From: Kocuria varians
GTDB taxonomy: Bacteria; Actinomycetota; Actinomycetes; Actinomycetales; Micrococcaceae
Reading direction: 5' to 3'
Assembly: GCF_006539885.1 (NCBI RefSeq)
Contig: NZ_BJNW01000017.1
Coordinates: forward strand, 17,973-81,972
Length of the DNA stretch: 64,000 bases
Positions 27,780 through 37,127 of the stretch are shown here, piece by piece (the first letter of the stretch is position 1; each line of letters begins with the position of its first letter). Under the pieces are notes generated by a model that saw only the letters and a program-made list of their open reading frames with translations, did not search any database and was not told the DNA's origin. The translations under genes and the position numbers were made by a program.

Positions 27780-28558
27780 GGGGCCACGCTCCCGCCGGCG
27801 TTGCCCACGGTCCCGGCCTCACCGGTGCGCGGTGCCCGCGGGTCGAAGAGCTGCTCCGGCGGGGTCTCCCCGCGCAGCTGCCCCAGGAGGTGGGACACGG
27901 CGGCCATGACGACCTCCGTGGCGTGCGCGAGCTCCTCCGCCGAGGGGTGGCCCGGACGCTGCAGGCCGCCGGGGACCAGGTCCTCCGGGGTCAGCGGCTC
28001 ACCGATGATGCCGTCCACGGTCTTGCGGGGCCACGCGCTGAACGTGCGATGACCCTCCGGGTCCCGGTACAGCACCTCCTGGTCGCCCCAGTGCGCCATG
28101 GGCACCACGGGGACACTGGCCTCCAGGGCCAGCCGGGCGGCACCGGTGCGACCGCGCATGGGCCACATGCCGGGGTCACGCGTGATGGTGCCCTCCGGGT
28201 AGACGATGATCGCGCCGCCGCTGTCCAGCTCCGCGCGCGCGGCACGCAGCGAGTCCTTGGCGCGCGAGGTGCCGCGGTAGACGGGGACCTGCCCGATCCG
28301 GGTGATGATCGTCCCCATCACCGGAACCCGGAACAGGGACTCCTTGGCGAGGAAGCGCGGCATGATCCCGGCCTTGTAGAGCGGGTACGCCACGGTGATC
28401 GGGTCGATCTCCGTGAGGTGGTTGGCCACCGCCACGAAGCCGCCCTCCGCCGGGAAGTTCTCCTGCCCGCGCCAGTGCGGCACGGTGAGCGAGCGGTACA
28501 CGGGCAGGATCATGCCCGCCAGCAGGCGGAACGCGGATCGTTGGGAGGTCCTGCTCAT
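27776..28558 (-). CDS. plsC: 1-acylglycerol-3-phosphate acyltransferase (PlsC family)
   Basis: Membrane-associated lysophosphatidic acid acyltransferase, 260 aa. Acyltransferase motif I is VAVANHLTEIDPI (NHxxxxD), followed by the VPVYRG region and motif III IVYPEGTITRD. A hydrophobic stretch, RLLAGMILPVYRSL, lies at the N-terminus. ATG at 28558 is chosen; GAGGAG lies 11 nt upstream. An in-frame GTG at 28570 is directly against the GAGGAG and so unlikely. It leads the plsC-gpsA-ddl unit. The 121-bp gap to murA holds CCGGTCCC/GGGACCGG (28629-28645), a weak possible murA terminator. Confidence 0.92.
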   Translation of the reverse strand: MSRTSQRSAFRLLAGMILPVYRSLTVPHWRGQENFPAEGGFVAVANHLTEIDPITVAYPLYKAGIMPRFLAKESLFRVPVMGTIITRIGQVPVYRGTSRAKDSLRAARAELDSGGAIIVYPEGTITRDPGMWPMRGRTGAARLALEASVPVVPMAHWGDQEVLYRDPEGHRTFSAWPRKTVDGIIGEPLTPEDLVPGGLQRPGHPSAEELAHATEVVMAAVSHLLGQLRGETPPEQLFDPRAPRTGEAGTVGNAGGSVAP

Positions 28559-28679
28559 GAGCTCATCCACTCCTCGGTGAACAGCGCGCGCCGCCCCGGG
28601 AAGGGGCGCCGGTGGACGCTGGGTGCGACCGGTCCCCGGGACCGGGACGCGCGTTCGGGCTGACGGTGCGGAGCCGGCG

Positions 28680-29999
28680 TCACGCTTCGTCGACGACGAA
28701 GTTCGCGCCGAGCCCGCTCAGCTTGTCGGTGAAGTGCTCGTAGCCGCGCTTTATCAGCTCCACACCCGTCACCTGGGAGACGCCCTCCGCGGAGAGCGCC
28801 GCGATCAGGTGGGAGAACCCGCCGCGCAGGTCCGGGATGTGGATGTCCGCCGCGCGCAGGGGCGTGGGACCGGAGATCACGGCCGAGTGCAGGAAGTTGC
28901 GCTGACCGAAGCGGCACGGTACGGAGCCGAGGCACTCGCGGTGCACCTGGATCACGGCACCCATGCGGTTCAGGGCGCGCGTGAAGCCGAAACGGTTCTC
29001 GTACACGGTCTCGTGCACGATCGACACGCCCTTGGCCTGGGTCAGCACCACCACGAGTGGCTGCTGCCAGTCGGTCATGAAGCCGGGGTGGACGTCCGTC
29101 TCCACGATCAGCGGGTTCAGGTCACCGCCCGGGTGGTAGAAGCGGATGCCGTCCTCGCGGATGTCGAGGCCGCCGCCCACCTTCCGGAAGGTGTTGAGGA
29201 ACGTCATCATGTCCGCCTGCTTGGCGCCGGCCACGAAGATGTCGCCGCCGGTGGCCAGGGCCGCAGAGCCCCACGAGGCCGCCTCCATGCGGTCAGGCAG
29301 CGCACTGTGCACGTAGCCGGTCAGTTCGGGGACGCCCTCGATGCGGATCACGCGGTCCGTCTGCACCGTGATGAGTGCGCCCATCTTCTGCAGGATGGCG
29401 ATCAGGTCCATGATCTCGGGCTCGGTGGCCGCGCCCCGCAGCTCGGTGTGGCCCTCCGCGCGCGTGGCGGTGAGCAGCACCTGCTCGGTGGCGCCCACGG
29501 ACGGGTACGGGAGGTCCATCTTGGCACCCTGCAGCCCGTGCGGGGCGCTCATCCGGATACCGGACTCGAGCTTCTCCACCTTGGCGCCGAAGTTGCGCAG
29601 CACCTCCAGGTGGTAGTTGATGGGGCGGTCCCCGATCCGGCAGCCGCCGAGGTCCGGGATGAACGCCTCGCCGAGCGCGTGCAGCAGCGGCCCGCACAGC
29701 AGGATCGGGATCCGGGAGTCACCGGCGTGGGCGTCGATGTCCGAGTGGCGGGCCCGCGTGACGTTGGTGGGGTCCAGCGTGAGGTTGCCCAGGGCGTCGT
29801 CACGGTTGACCTCCACGCCGTGCAGCGCGAGCAGGTCCGTGACGACCTCGACGTCCTTGATCTCGGGGACGTTGCCGAGAGTGGAGGGGGTGGACCCGAG
29901 GAGAGCGGCAACCATGGCCTTCGGAACCAGGTTCTTGGCGCCGCGTACCGTGACCTGACCGGACAGCGGCACGCCGCCGGTGATGCGCAGAGAAGTCAT
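28680..29999 (-). CDS. murA: UDP-N-acetylglucosamine 1-carboxyvinyltransferase
   Basis: First committed step of peptidoglycan synthesis: transfer of enolpyruvate to UDP-GlcNAc, the fosfomycin target. The protein is 439 aa. The N-terminus GGVPLSGQVTVRGAKNLVPKAM is the actinobacterial form of the EPT-family start. The catalytic cysteine is retained in DLGGCRIGDRPINYHLEVL, so natural fosfomycin resistance by Cys-to-Asp change is not predicted. The conserved GQRNFLHSAVISGPTPLRAADIHIPDLRGGFSHLIAAL lies near the C-terminus. ATG at 29999. A TAGAAT box at 30057-30062 is a possible promoter about 60 nt upstream, so it may be transcribed apart from leuCD. Confidence 0.95.
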   Translation of the reverse strand: MTSLRITGGVPLSGQVTVRGAKNLVPKAMVAALLGSTPSTLGNVPEIKDVEVVTDLLALHGVEVNRDDALGNLTLDPTNVTRARHSDIDAHAGDSRIPILLCGPLLHALGEAFIPDLGGCRIGDRPINYHLEVLRNFGAKVEKLESGIRMSAPHGLQGAKMDLPYPSVGATEQVLLTATRAEGHTELRGAATEPEIMDLIAILQKMGALITVQTDRVIRIEGVPELTGYVHSALPDRMEAASWGSAALATGGDIFVAGAKQADMMTFLNTFRKVGGGLDIREDGIRFYHPGGDLNPLIVETDVHPGFMTDWQQPLVVVLTQAKGVSIVHETVYENRFGFTRALNRMGAVIQVHRECLGSVPCRFGQRNFLHSAVISGPTPLRAADIHIPDLRGGFSHLIAALSAEGVSQVTGVELIKRGYEHFTDKLSGLGANFVVDEA

Positions 30000-30095
30000 G
30001 ACCTACCGATCTGGGGGAAGCATCGCCCGCACGCGGAACGCGAACGGGACCTCGACATTCTATCGGCTCGCAAGCTCCCCCGGTCCAGTCGCCGC

Positions 30096-30695
30096 TCAGG
30101 TTCGGGAGGGCAGCGTGGTGGGCTTGAACGAGGGCCGCGTGGCCTCGTAGGCCTCGATGTCGTCCTCGTGCTGCAGCGTCAGCCCGATGTCGTCCAGGCC
30201 CTCCATGAGGCGCCAGCGGGTGTAGTCGTCGATCTGGAACGGCACGGTCACCGTGCCGCACGTGATGGTGCGCGACTCCAGGTCCACCTGGATCTCGATG
30301 CCCGGCTGCTCCTCCATGAGCTTCCACAGCAGCTCCACGTCCGACTGGTCCACCTGGGCCGCCAGCAGCCCCTGCTTGCCCGAGTTGCCGCGGAAGATGT
30401 CCGCGAAGCGCGAGGAGATCACGGCCTTGAAGCCGTAGTCGCGCAGGGCCCACACGGCGTGCTCGCGGGAGGAGCCCGTGCCGAAGTCGGAGCCGGCGAC
30501 CAGCACGGAGGCGTTGCGGTACTCCGGGCGGTTGAGCACGAACTCCGGGTTCTTGCGCCACCCGGCGAACAGGGCGTCCTCGAAACCGGTCTTGGTGATC
30601 CGCTTGAGGTAGACGGCGGGGATGATCTGGTCCGTGTCCACGTTGGACTGCTTCAGGGGCGCGGCCACGCCGCGGTGGGTGGAGAACTTCTCCAT
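30096..30695 (-). CDS. leuD: 3-isopropylmalate dehydratase, small subunit
   Basis: Swivelling-domain subunit of isopropylmalate isomerase in leucine synthesis, 199 aa. Motifs: [16 protein letters not shown] and [27 protein letters not shown], the conserved GSSREHA substrate loop. ATG at 30695 is preceded by AGAAGGA. It lies 46 nt after leuC on the same strand, as one operon. Confidence 0.97.
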   Translation of the reverse strand: MEKFSTHRGVAAPLKQSNVDTDQIIPAVYLKRITKTGFEDALFAGWRKNPEFVLNRPEYRNASVLVAGSDFGTGSSREHAVWALRDYGFKAVISSRFADIFRGNSGKQGLLAAQVDQSDVELLWKLMEEQPGIEIQVDLESRTITCGTVTVPFQIDDYTRWRLMEGLDDIGLTLQHEDDIEAYEATRPSFKPTTLPSRT

Positions 30696-30741
30696 GGCTG
30701 TGTCCTTCTCTGCTGTGACGGAGGGCGGGTGACGACGGCGC

Positions 30742-32217
30742 TCAGGCCACGGGCTGCAGGCCGGCGGGGTCGCCGACCCGCTCGCCCACCGGCTCGAGGT
30801 CCGACGGCGCGCTGAGCGTCCCGCGCACGGCGGTCGCGGCGGCGACGACGGGCGAGACCAGGTGGGTGCGTCCGCCCTTGCCCTGGCGGCCCTCGAAGTT
30901 GCGGTTGGAGGTGGAGGCGCAGCGCTCCCCCGGTGCAAGCTGGTCCGGGTTCATGCCCAGGCACATCGAGCAGCCGGCGAAGCGCCAGTCCGCGCCGAAG
31001 TCCCGGAAGACCTGGTCGAGTCCCTCGGCCTCCGCCTGCAGCCGGACCTTCGCCGAGCCCGGGACCACCATCATGCGCACGCTCTCCGCCTTGGTGCGGC
31101 CCTTGACGATCTCCGCGGCGGCCCGCAGGTCCTCGATGCGCGAGTTCGTGCAGGAGCCCAGGAACACGGTGTCCACCGGGACCTCCTTCATGGGCGTCCC
31201 GGCCTCCAGGCCCATGTACTCCAGGGCGCGGCGCGCGGCGTCCTTGGCGTTGTCGTCCCCGGCGTCCTCGGGGTCCGGGACCGGCTGGGACAGCGGCACA
31301 CCCTGGCCGGGGTTCGTTCCCCACGTGACGAAGGGCTCGAGCTCGTCCGCGTCGATGAACACCTCGCGGTCGAACTGCGCGCCCTCGTCCGTGTGCAGGG
31401 TGCGCCAGTACTCGACGGCGGCATCCCAGTCCGCACCCTGCGGTGCGTGGGGGCGGCCCTTGACGTAGTCCATGGTGGTCTCGTCCGGGGCGATCATGCC
31501 CGCACGGGCACCGGCCTCGATGGACATGTTGCAGATGGTCATGCGCGCTTCCATGGACAGCGAGCGGATGGCCGAGCCGCGGTACTCGAGCACGTGGCCC
31601 TGCCCGCCGCCCGTGCCGATCTTCGCGATCACGGCCAGGATGATGTCCTTGGAGCTCACCCCCGGCTTCAGCGTGCCCTCCACAGTGATCGCCATGGTCT
31701 TGAACGGTGCCAGGGACAGCGTCTGGGTGGCCATCACGTGCTCCACCTCGGAGGTGCCGATGCCGAACGCGAGCGCACCGAACGCACCGTGCGTGGAGGT
31801 GTGGGAGTCGCCGCACACCACGGTCATGCCCGGCTGCGTGAGGCCCAGCTGCGGACCGACCACGTGCACGATGCCCTGCTCGGAGTCGCCCAGCGAGTGC
31901 AGGCGCACCCCGAACTCCTCGCAGTTGCGGCGCAGGGTCTCGATCTGCTTGCGGGAGGTCTCGTCCGCGATGGTCGAGAAGATGTTCTCGGTGGGGGTGT
32001 TGTGGTCCTCGGTCGCGATCGTGAGGTCGGTGCGGCGCAGCCCGCGTCCGGCCAGGCGCAGCCCCTCGAAGGCCTGGGGGCTCGTGACCTCGTGGAGCAG
32101 GTGGAGGTCGATGTAGATGAGGTCCGGGCGTCCCGCCTCCCCCTGGCGCACCAGATGGTCGTTCCAGACCTTCTCGGCGAGGGTCCGCGGTGCGGTGGTC
32201 ACTGCGGTGGTCGTCAT
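30742..32217 (-). CDS. leuC: 3-isopropylmalate dehydratase, large subunit
   Basis: Aconitase-family 4Fe-4S subunit, 491 aa. It has [46 protein letters not shown], and the cluster cysteines in [12 protein letters not shown] and [13 protein letters not shown]. With LeuD it isomerises 2- to 3-isopropylmalate. ATG at 32217. It is divergent from an IclR-type regulator 155 bp away, the arrangement of LtbR/NdgR regulators with leuCD in Corynebacterium and Streptomyces. The shared upstream region carries possible operator half-sites. Confidence 0.97.
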   Translation of the reverse strand: MTTTAVTTAPRTLAEKVWNDHLVRQGEAGRPDLIYIDLHLLHEVTSPQAFEGLRLAGRGLRRTDLTIATEDHNTPTENIFSTIADETSRKQIETLRRNCEEFGVRLHSLGDSEQGIVHVVGPQLGLTQPGMTVVCGDSHTSTHGAFGALAFGIGTSEVEHVMATQTLSLAPFKTMAITVEGTLKPGVSSKDIILAVIAKIGTGGGQGHVLEYRGSAIRSLSMEARMTICNMSIEAGARAGMIAPDETTMDYVKGRPHAPQGADWDAAVEYWRTLHTDEGAQFDREVFIDADELEPFVTWGTNPGQGVPLSQPVPDPEDAGDDNAKDAARRALEYMGLEAGTPMKEVPVDTVFLGSCTNSRIEDLRAAAEIVKGRTKAESVRMMVVPGSAKVRLQAEAEGLDQVFRDFGADWRFAGCSMCLGMNPDQLAPGERCASTSNRNFEGRQGKGGRTHLVSPVVAAATAVRGTLSAPSDLEPVGERVGDPAGLQPVA

Positions 32218-32320
32218 CTCGTCTCTCCTGTTCGTGCTGCGGTCGCGGGCGCCCGGCTGCTGCCGTGGCGCCGCACCGCGGATGCGTGCGTGGACACCAT
32301 CGTCACCGCTGGAAGGCACC

Positions 32321-32360
32321 AGTTCCACTTCCTGGACTTGCTTCTCGAATGCTGAGACGG
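32321..32360. promoter_or_regulatory. Candidate IclR operator region between leuC and the regulator
   Basis: Holds AGTTCCACTT (32321-32330; AAGTGGAACT on the leuC strand) and CTGAGACGG (32352-32360). The latter 9-mer recurs exactly in the ilvB upstream region (47599-47607). A related GTGGA element lies over the leuB -35 region. The position between divergent genes suits a regulator acting on both. Confidence 0.45.
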
Positions 32361-32372
32361 CAGTATCACGGC

Positions 32373-33185
32373 ATGGACACCACGCACGCGATCGACCCGA
32401 CCGGCGCCCCCCTGGGATCCCCTCTGGGCGGCCGGGGCACCGGCACCGCCATGCAGGAGGACTCCTCGTTCTCGCCCTCCGGCGTGGGGGTGATCGACAA
32501 GGCCTCGATGATCCTCGACGCCCTGGAGGCGGGACCGGCCTCGCTCGCGGACCTCGTGGACGCCACCGGCCTCGCCCGCCCCACGGCGCACCGGCTGGCC
32601 GTGGCGCTGGCCCACCACCGGCTCGTGGGCAGGGACGTCCAGGGCCGCTTCGTGCTGGGCTCGCGGCTCGTGGAACTCGCCTCGGCCGCGCGGGAGGACC
32701 GGCTGATCTCCGCGGCCTCCCCCGTGCTGCTGCAGCTGCGGGACAGCACCGGAGAGTCCTCGCAGGTCTTCCGCCGGCAGGGCGAGTGGAGGGTGTGCGT
32801 GGCGTCGGCCGAACGGCCCATCGGCCTGCGGGACACGATCCCCGTGGGCACGCAGCTGTCCATGAAGGCGGGCTCGGCGGCCCAGGTGCTGGTGGCGTGG
32901 GAGGACCACGCCCGCCTCATCGAGGGCCTGCAGCACGCGCGCTTCTCCGCGACCACGCTCGCGGGGGTACGACGCCGCGGCTGGGCCCAGTCGATCGGCG
33001 AGCGCGAGCCGGGCATCGCCTCGGTCTCCGCGCCGGTGCGAGGTCCCTCCGGCCGGGTGATCGCCGCGGTCTCGATCAGCGGACCGATCGAGCGGCTGTC
33101 CAAGCAGCCCGGCCACAAGCACGCGGACGTGGTGGTGCAGGCGGCCCGTCAGCTCACGGAGGCCGTGCGCGTCAGCGGGAGCTGA
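32373..33185 (+). CDS. IclR-family regulator (LtbR/NdgR type)
   Basis: A 270-aa regulator with an N-terminal winged helix, [45 protein letters not shown] (about residues 42-87), and a C-terminal IclR effector domain ([23 protein letters not shown] to [14 protein letters not shown]). Orthologues next to leuCD in other actinobacteria control leucine and other amino acid genes. ATG at 32373 is used; an in-frame ATG at 32349 is possible. About 35 residues precede the HTH. Its stop overlaps the convergent GTPase gene by 14 bp. Candidate target sites occur upstream of leuC, leuB and ilvB. Confidence 0.87.
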   Translation: MDTTHAIDPTGAPLGSPLGGRGTGTAMQEDSSFSPSGVGVIDKASMILDALEAGPASLADLVDATGLARPTAHRLAVALAHHRLVGRDVQGRFVLGSRLVELASAAREDRLISAASPVLLQLRDSTGESSQVFRRQGEWRVCVASAERPIGLRDTIPVGTQLSMKAGSAAQVLVAWEDHARLIEGLQHARFSATTLAGVRRRGWAQSIGEREPGIASVSAPVRGPSGRVIAAVSISGPIERLSKQPGHKHADVVVQAARQLTEAVRVSGS

Positions 33186-34830
33186 GCGCCACCGACTCCG
33201 CGAACTCGCGGTGGGCCTCCAGCTCCCGCCGCACCGGTGTCTCCACGGACTCGGCGGCCGCCTCGCGCACGGAGCGCAGCAGGCGGCGTCGTACCCCGGC
33301 GGCGTGCAGCCGCGAGGCCACGGAGGCGACCACGGCGCCCGTCAGGGCGAGGAACAGTGCGAGCACCACACCGGTGACCACCATCAGTGTGGGCACGGGC
33401 AGCGGGAAGTCGTCCACGGTGGGGGGAGGCGGCAGCTGGATCTGGAAGTACTGCGCGAGGAACAGCCCGAGCAACCACAGCAGGCCGAGTACGGTCACGA
33501 GCATCGCGATCCACTGCAGCACGTCGAAGCCGACCCACCACCACGAGGCGCGGTGGCCGGAGAACCGGGTGCGCGCCACGGCCTGGTCGAGGGTGTCCGG
33601 CAGGCGGGCCTCGTTGCTGCGCGCGGCACCGCGGATGCTGCGCCGCCACGGCTCACCGGCACCGTTCGAGACCTCCTTCGCGAACCCGCGCACGGCAGAG
33701 TCCGCGGCGGCCCTGCGGGAGGCGTCCATGCCCGGCAGGGACGTGCGGTGGACGCCGGGGTCCGCACCACGGTCGTGGCTCTCGATGTGCAGCCGCTTCA
33801 ACGGGTCCTTGCGCAGCCGGGAGAGCCAGCGCGTGGCGATCCAGCCCGTGTGGCGCCCCGCCCGCAGCCGGTAGGAGCGCGCGGCGGCATCGGCCACCAT
33901 CTCGACCCCTCCGGCCCGCGCGAGTCCCTCGGTGAGCCGTTCGCTCGCGGCCTTGTCGATGCCGTGCGGATCACCCTCCCCCGCGGCGAGCGCGAGCTGC
34001 TCCGCGGCGTGGCGCATGTCCGTCTCCAGGCGCTGACCGGCCGCCGCACGGCCCGCCGCCACGGTCTGGATCCGCTCGCGCAGCTGCTCGACGCCCTCCC
34101 CGGTCACGGCGGAGACGGCCACGGGCGCGCTCGGCCCGGTCGCGGGCAGCCCGTCCTGGCGCACGAGGTCCGTGAGGGAGCTCAGCACCTCCGGCACGTC
34201 TCGCGGTGCGAGCCGGTCCGCCTGGTTGAGCACGACCATGGTCACGGCACCGTGGCGCGCGAGGGGCTGCACGAAGTCCTGGTGCAGCACGGCGTCCGCG
34301 TACTTCTGCGGGTCCACGACCCACACGACCACGTCCACCATGCCCACCATGCGCTGCACGATCCGGCGGTGCTCGCTCGTCACCGAGTCGAAGTCCGGCA
34401 GGTCCAGCAGCACGAGGCCGCCCTGCGCCGTCGTGGTCCTGCGGCCGCGGCCCGTGGCCACGCTCAGCGCGGGGCCCACCACGCGGCGGTCGGTGACGTC
34501 GAGCCAGTCGAGCAGCGCGTCGCTGCCCTCCTCGCCCCAGATCGCGGCGAGCGGTGCGGACGTGGTGGGGCGCCGGGCCGCCGCGCGGGCGAGCTCCTGC
34601 CCGGCCACCGCGTTGAACAGGGTGGACTTGCCGGAGCCCGTGGCGCCGAAGAAACCCACGACCGTGTGGTCCGCGGACAGCGCACGACGCCGTCCGGCCT
34701 TGTCGAGCGTGTCACGGGCCAGCTGCACGGCGGCCGGGTCCAGGCGCCCGTCCGCGATCTCGGTGGCGCGCGACAGGCCGGCGATCCGCTCGGAGAGCGT
34801 CACGGCCTCGGAACGGTTCCGGGGGCTCAC
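33172..34830 (-). CDS. Membrane-associated dynamin/Era-like GTPase, second of pair
   Basis: A 552-aa P-loop GTPase. G1 is GFFGATGSGKSTLFNAVAG (about residues 57-75), G3 is LLDLPDFDSVTSEHR (consensus DxxG replaced by DLPD), and G4 is VVLNQADRL. Two hydrophobic segments near the C-terminal third (VLQWIAMLVTVLGLLWLLGLFL and LMVVTGVVLALFLALTGAVVA) suggest a membrane hairpin, followed by a basic helix. GTG at 34830 overlaps the upstream GTPase stop by 4 bp. Tandem membrane GTPases of this kind in actinobacteria include the DynA/DynB dynamin-like proteins of Streptomyces sporulation septation. Whether these are orthologous is not decidable here. Confidence 0.8.
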   Translation of the reverse strand: MSPRNRSEAVTLSERIAGLSRATEIADGRLDPAAVQLARDTLDKAGRRRALSADHTVVGFFGATGSGKSTLFNAVAGQELARAAARRPTTSAPLAAIWGEEGSDALLDWLDVTDRRVVGPALSVATGRGRRTTTAQGGLVLLDLPDFDSVTSEHRRIVQRMVGMVDVVVWVVDPQKYADAVLHQDFVQPLARHGAVTMVVLNQADRLAPRDVPEVLSSLTDLVRQDGLPATGPSAPVAVSAVTGEGVEQLRERIQTVAAGRAAAGQRLETDMRHAAEQLALAAGEGDPHGIDKAASERLTEGLARAGGVEMVADAAARSYRLRAGRHTGWIATRWLSRLRKDPLKRLHIESHDRGADPGVHRTSLPGMDASRRAAADSAVRGFAKEVSNGAGEPWRRSIRGAARSNEARLPDTLDQAVARTRFSGHRASWWWVGFDVLQWIAMLVTVLGLLWLLGLFLAQYFQIQLPPPPTVDDFPLPVPTLMVVTGVVLALFLALTGAVVASVASRLHAAGVRRRLLRSVREAAAESVETPVRRELEAHREFAESVALSSR

Positions 34831-36593
34831 AGGGCCTCGCTCTCCGCGCGCACGAGCTCGGCGGCGGCGTGCAGCTGCTCCGCGCTCGGGTGCTCTCCGA
34901 GCTCGTCGATCGTGTCCAGAAAGACCTTGGCACGGGCGTCCAGCAGGGCGCGGATACGGGTCTCCAGGTTGCTGCGTGCCTGCTCGCTCATGCGGCGCAC
35001 GGCGTCCTCACCGAAGACCGCCTCGAGCAGCTTCATGCCCACCACGCCGGAACCGCCGGCGATGCCGACCTCCAGCCCGGTCAGGCCCCCCGTCGTGGAG
35101 AACACGGCGATCATCAGGATCACGGCCAGGGCGTTGACTCCCAGGGACATCGCCCGGGCGCGGCTCCGCTTGCCGGCCCCCTCCTGCTGGATCATGAGCA
35201 TCACGTCCGACTGCCAGGCGCGGATGCTCTCCGCGACCTGCTCGGCGTAGTCCGCAGGGAGGGCGGCGGCGTCCCGGCCCGCGAGCAGCACCTGCCCGGA
35301 CGGCTCGTCCCGCCAGCGCCGCTCGGTGGCCTCCGCGGCGCGCGCCGTGTTCTCGACGATCACCGCCTGCAGCCCGGTCTCGATCGCCTCCTCGACCCGC
35401 ACCTCGGGGGCCGGACGGCCGGTGAAGAATGCACTCATGCGGTCCCGCATCCGCCCGATGCCGGCCTCCAGGCTGCGGAAGAACTCCCCCGTGCCCACGA
35501 AGTCCTGCCACCGCGCGAGCACCTCGCCGCGCAGCAGGGTGCCGTCCCGGGTGGAGTCCACGACGGCCCGCAGCGCCTCGTCGAAGGACGTGGTGACCTC
35601 GCGGCGCAGGTGCTCCTCCAGGTGCTGCTGCGCGGCCACGGCCTCCGCCGTGCGCTCGGTGGTGTCCGCGAGCTCGCGCACGGCCCCACCGAGCGTGCGG
35701 GCCGCGATCTCCGAGCGCGCGTGCGCGTCCGCCCCGAGACCCTCGAGCCAGTGCCGCAGCGGTTCCACCACGGCCGGGGGCAGCATGCCCGTCTCGTTGA
35801 GCGGGGACTCCTCGACCGCGAAGATCGGCGCGGAGCCGAGCCCCTCCTCGTCCAGCATGCGGCGCAGGTCCTGCTCGATCTCCCCCGCCGACGCCGCCTG
35901 CACCCGGTCCAGCACCACGGCCACCGTGATGTCGCGGCCTGCCGCGTTGCGCAGCAGCTGCCAGGGCACGGCGTCCGCGTAGCGGTTGGCGGTGGTCACG
36001 AACAGCCACAGGTCCGCGGCGGAGAGCAGCTGCGCGGCCAGTGCCCTGTTGTCGTCGGAGATCGAGTCGACGTCCGGGGCGTCCAGGATCGCCAGCCCCT
36101 CCGGGATGTTGCGGTCCGCCAGCAGCACGAGCGAGCCGGTGTCCTCGACCGGCCCGTCCGCACCGGCGCCCGGGGCGTCGCGAGCGGCCGGGGACTCCGC
36201 GACGGTGCCGTGCACACGCGCGAGCCGCGGCAGGACCCGCTGGGTCGTGAACGCGCCGGCGTCCGCCGGGTGGTGGATCAGCAGGGGACGGCGCGTGGTG
36301 GGGCGGATCGCCCCGGAACGGGTCACGGGGTGGCCCACGAGGGCGTTGACCAGGGTGGATTTGCCGGCCCCGGTGGAGCCGCCGACGACGGCGAGCAGCG
36401 GGGCGTCGAGCGAGCGCACGCGCGGCAGCACGTAGTCGTCCAGCTGGGCGACGGCGCGGGATGCGTTCTCGCGCTGCTGGGGTGCGCTGGCGGTGGCCAG
36501 CGGGAGGGTCGTGGACCGCAGCAGCTCGCGGGCGGTCTCGATCGCCTCGATGAGCGGAACGGCCGGGGTCTCGTCAGTGTTCACAACGGACAT
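34827..36593 (-). CDS. Dynamin-like GTPase, first of pair
   Basis: A 588-aa GTPase with G1 VVGGSTGAGKSTLVNALVG (about residues 68-86), a PTTRRPLLIHHP switch region, and LAILDAPDVDSISDDNRALA for G3. A long helical C-terminal part (EQHLEEHLRREVTTSF region onward) carries one weak hydrophobic pair, MSLGVNALAVILMIAVF and GLTGLEVGIAGGSGVVGMKLL. ATG at 36593 is given. GTG at 36584 is equally plausible, because CACAAT lies 7 nt before it and neither start has a ribosome site. The two GTPases overlap by 4 bp and likely form a heteromeric membrane machine. The terminator of tRNA-Glu lies just upstream. Confidence 0.8.
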   Translation of the reverse strand: MSVVNTDETPAVPLIEAIETARELLRSTTLPLATASAPQQRENASRAVAQLDDYVLPRVRSLDAPLLAVVGGSTGAGKSTLVNALVGHPVTRSGAIRPTTRRPLLIHHPADAGAFTTQRVLPRLARVHGTVAESPAARDAPGAGADGPVEDTGSLVLLADRNIPEGLAILDAPDVDSISDDNRALAAQLLSAADLWLFVTTANRYADAVPWQLLRNAAGRDITVAVVLDRVQAASAGEIEQDLRRMLDEEGLGSAPIFAVEESPLNETGMLPPAVVEPLRHWLEGLGADAHARSEIAARTLGGAVRELADTTERTAEAVAAQQHLEEHLRREVTTSFDEALRAVVDSTRDGTLLRGEVLARWQDFVGTGEFFRSLEAGIGRMRDRMSAFFTGRPAPEVRVEEAIETGLQAVIVENTARAAEATERRWRDEPSGQVLLAGRDAAALPADYAEQVAESIRAWQSDVMLMIQQEGAGKRSRARAMSLGVNALAVILMIAVFSTTGGLTGLEVGIAGGSGVVGMKLLEAVFGEDAVRRMSEQARSNLETRIRALLDARAKVFLDTIDELGEHPSAEQLHAAAELVRAESEAL

Positions 36594-36626
36594 TGTGCCA
36601 GCCGGGAACCAGCTCGCGGACATGCG

Positions 36627-36658
36627 GAAGCCCCGGCTTCCGAGGAAACCGGGGCTTC
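36627..36658 (-). terminator. Terminator after tRNA-Glu
   Basis: GAAGCCCCGG (36627-36636) pairs with its complement at 36649-36658, and TTCC/GGAA extends the stem to a GA loop. It lies 8 nt past the tRNA-Glu 3' end on the minus strand. Confidence 0.75.
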
Positions 36659-36666
36659 GTATCGCG

Positions 36667-36739
36667 TGACCCCAGCGGGATTCGAACCCGCGTTACCGCC
36701 GTGAGAGGGCGGCGTACTAGGCCGCTATACGATGGGGCC
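36667..36739 (-). tRNA. tRNA-Glu (anticodon CTC)
   Basis: 73-nt cloverleaf. Acceptor GGCCCCA pairs with TGGGGTC, discriminator A. Anticodon stem CCGCC/GGCGG has loop CTCTCAC, giving anticodon CTC. The T arm is GCGGG-TTCGAAT-CCCGC. CCA is not encoded. It follows tRNA-Gln and gltX on the same strand. Confidence 0.95.
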
Positions 36740-36896
36740 GTGTACTTTCCGTGGACCGCTCGGGAGATTTCCCTGCGGGCCCTGTTGACGCACCAAACAG
36801 TAACATCAACTTGGTGGTGTTCCAATTCGGCGCAGTGGCCGTTCGGAACGGTGTTCCACCCGGCCGCGAGCACGCTCGTTCAGACCGTTGGAAACG

Positions 36897-36968
36897 CTGG
36901 GATACCAGGACTCGAACCTAGAACGGCGGTACCAGAAACCGCTGTGTTGCCAATTACACCATATCCCA
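36897..36968 (-). tRNA. tRNA-Gln (anticodon CTG)
   Basis: 72-nt cloverleaf. Acceptor TGGGATA pairs with TATCCCA, discriminator G. Anticodon stem GCGGT/ACCGC has loop TTCTGGT, giving anticodon CTG. The T arm is CTAGG-TTCGAGT-CCTGG. In bacteria lacking GlnRS this tRNA is first charged with Glu by the adjacent GltX, then amidated by GatCAB. Confidence 0.95.
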
Positions 36969-37021
36969 CTGTGTGCGCCGCCCTGTCGGTCTTCGCCAGC
37001 AGTGCCGCGCAACGAGCAATA

Positions 37022-37051
37022 ACTATACCCGTATCGGGCCGCGCTGCCAAA
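37022..37051 (-). promoter_or_regulatory. Promoter of the tRNA-Gln/tRNA-Glu unit
   Basis: On the minus strand TTTGGC (37046-37051), an 18-nt spacer, then TATAGT (37022-37027). It lies 53 nt upstream of the tRNA-Gln 5' end and downstream of the gltX terminator hairpin. Confidence 0.6.
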
Positions 37052-37077
37052 CCCGTGACCCTCCCCCGAACGACGCC

Positions 37078-37107
37078 CGGCCGCCATCCGGATCCGGGTG
37101 GCGGCCG
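37078..37107 (-). terminator. Terminator after gltX
   Basis: CGGCCGCCA (37078-37086) pairs with TGGCGGCCG (37099-37107), 20 nt past the gltX stop. It separates gltX from the tRNA pair downstream. Confidence 0.75.
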
Positions 37108-37127
37108 AGCGTCAGGGTGTCACGAGG

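Noticed and set aside
28629..28645. CCGGTCCC/GGGACCGG dyad as a murA terminator
   Set aside because: The stem is 8 bp with almost no loop and sits in very GC-rich sequence. It was too weak to list as a separate feature.
36574..36873. Small frames over the tRNA-Glu and tRNA-Gln genes
   Set aside because: They are translations of structural RNA genes and a terminator.
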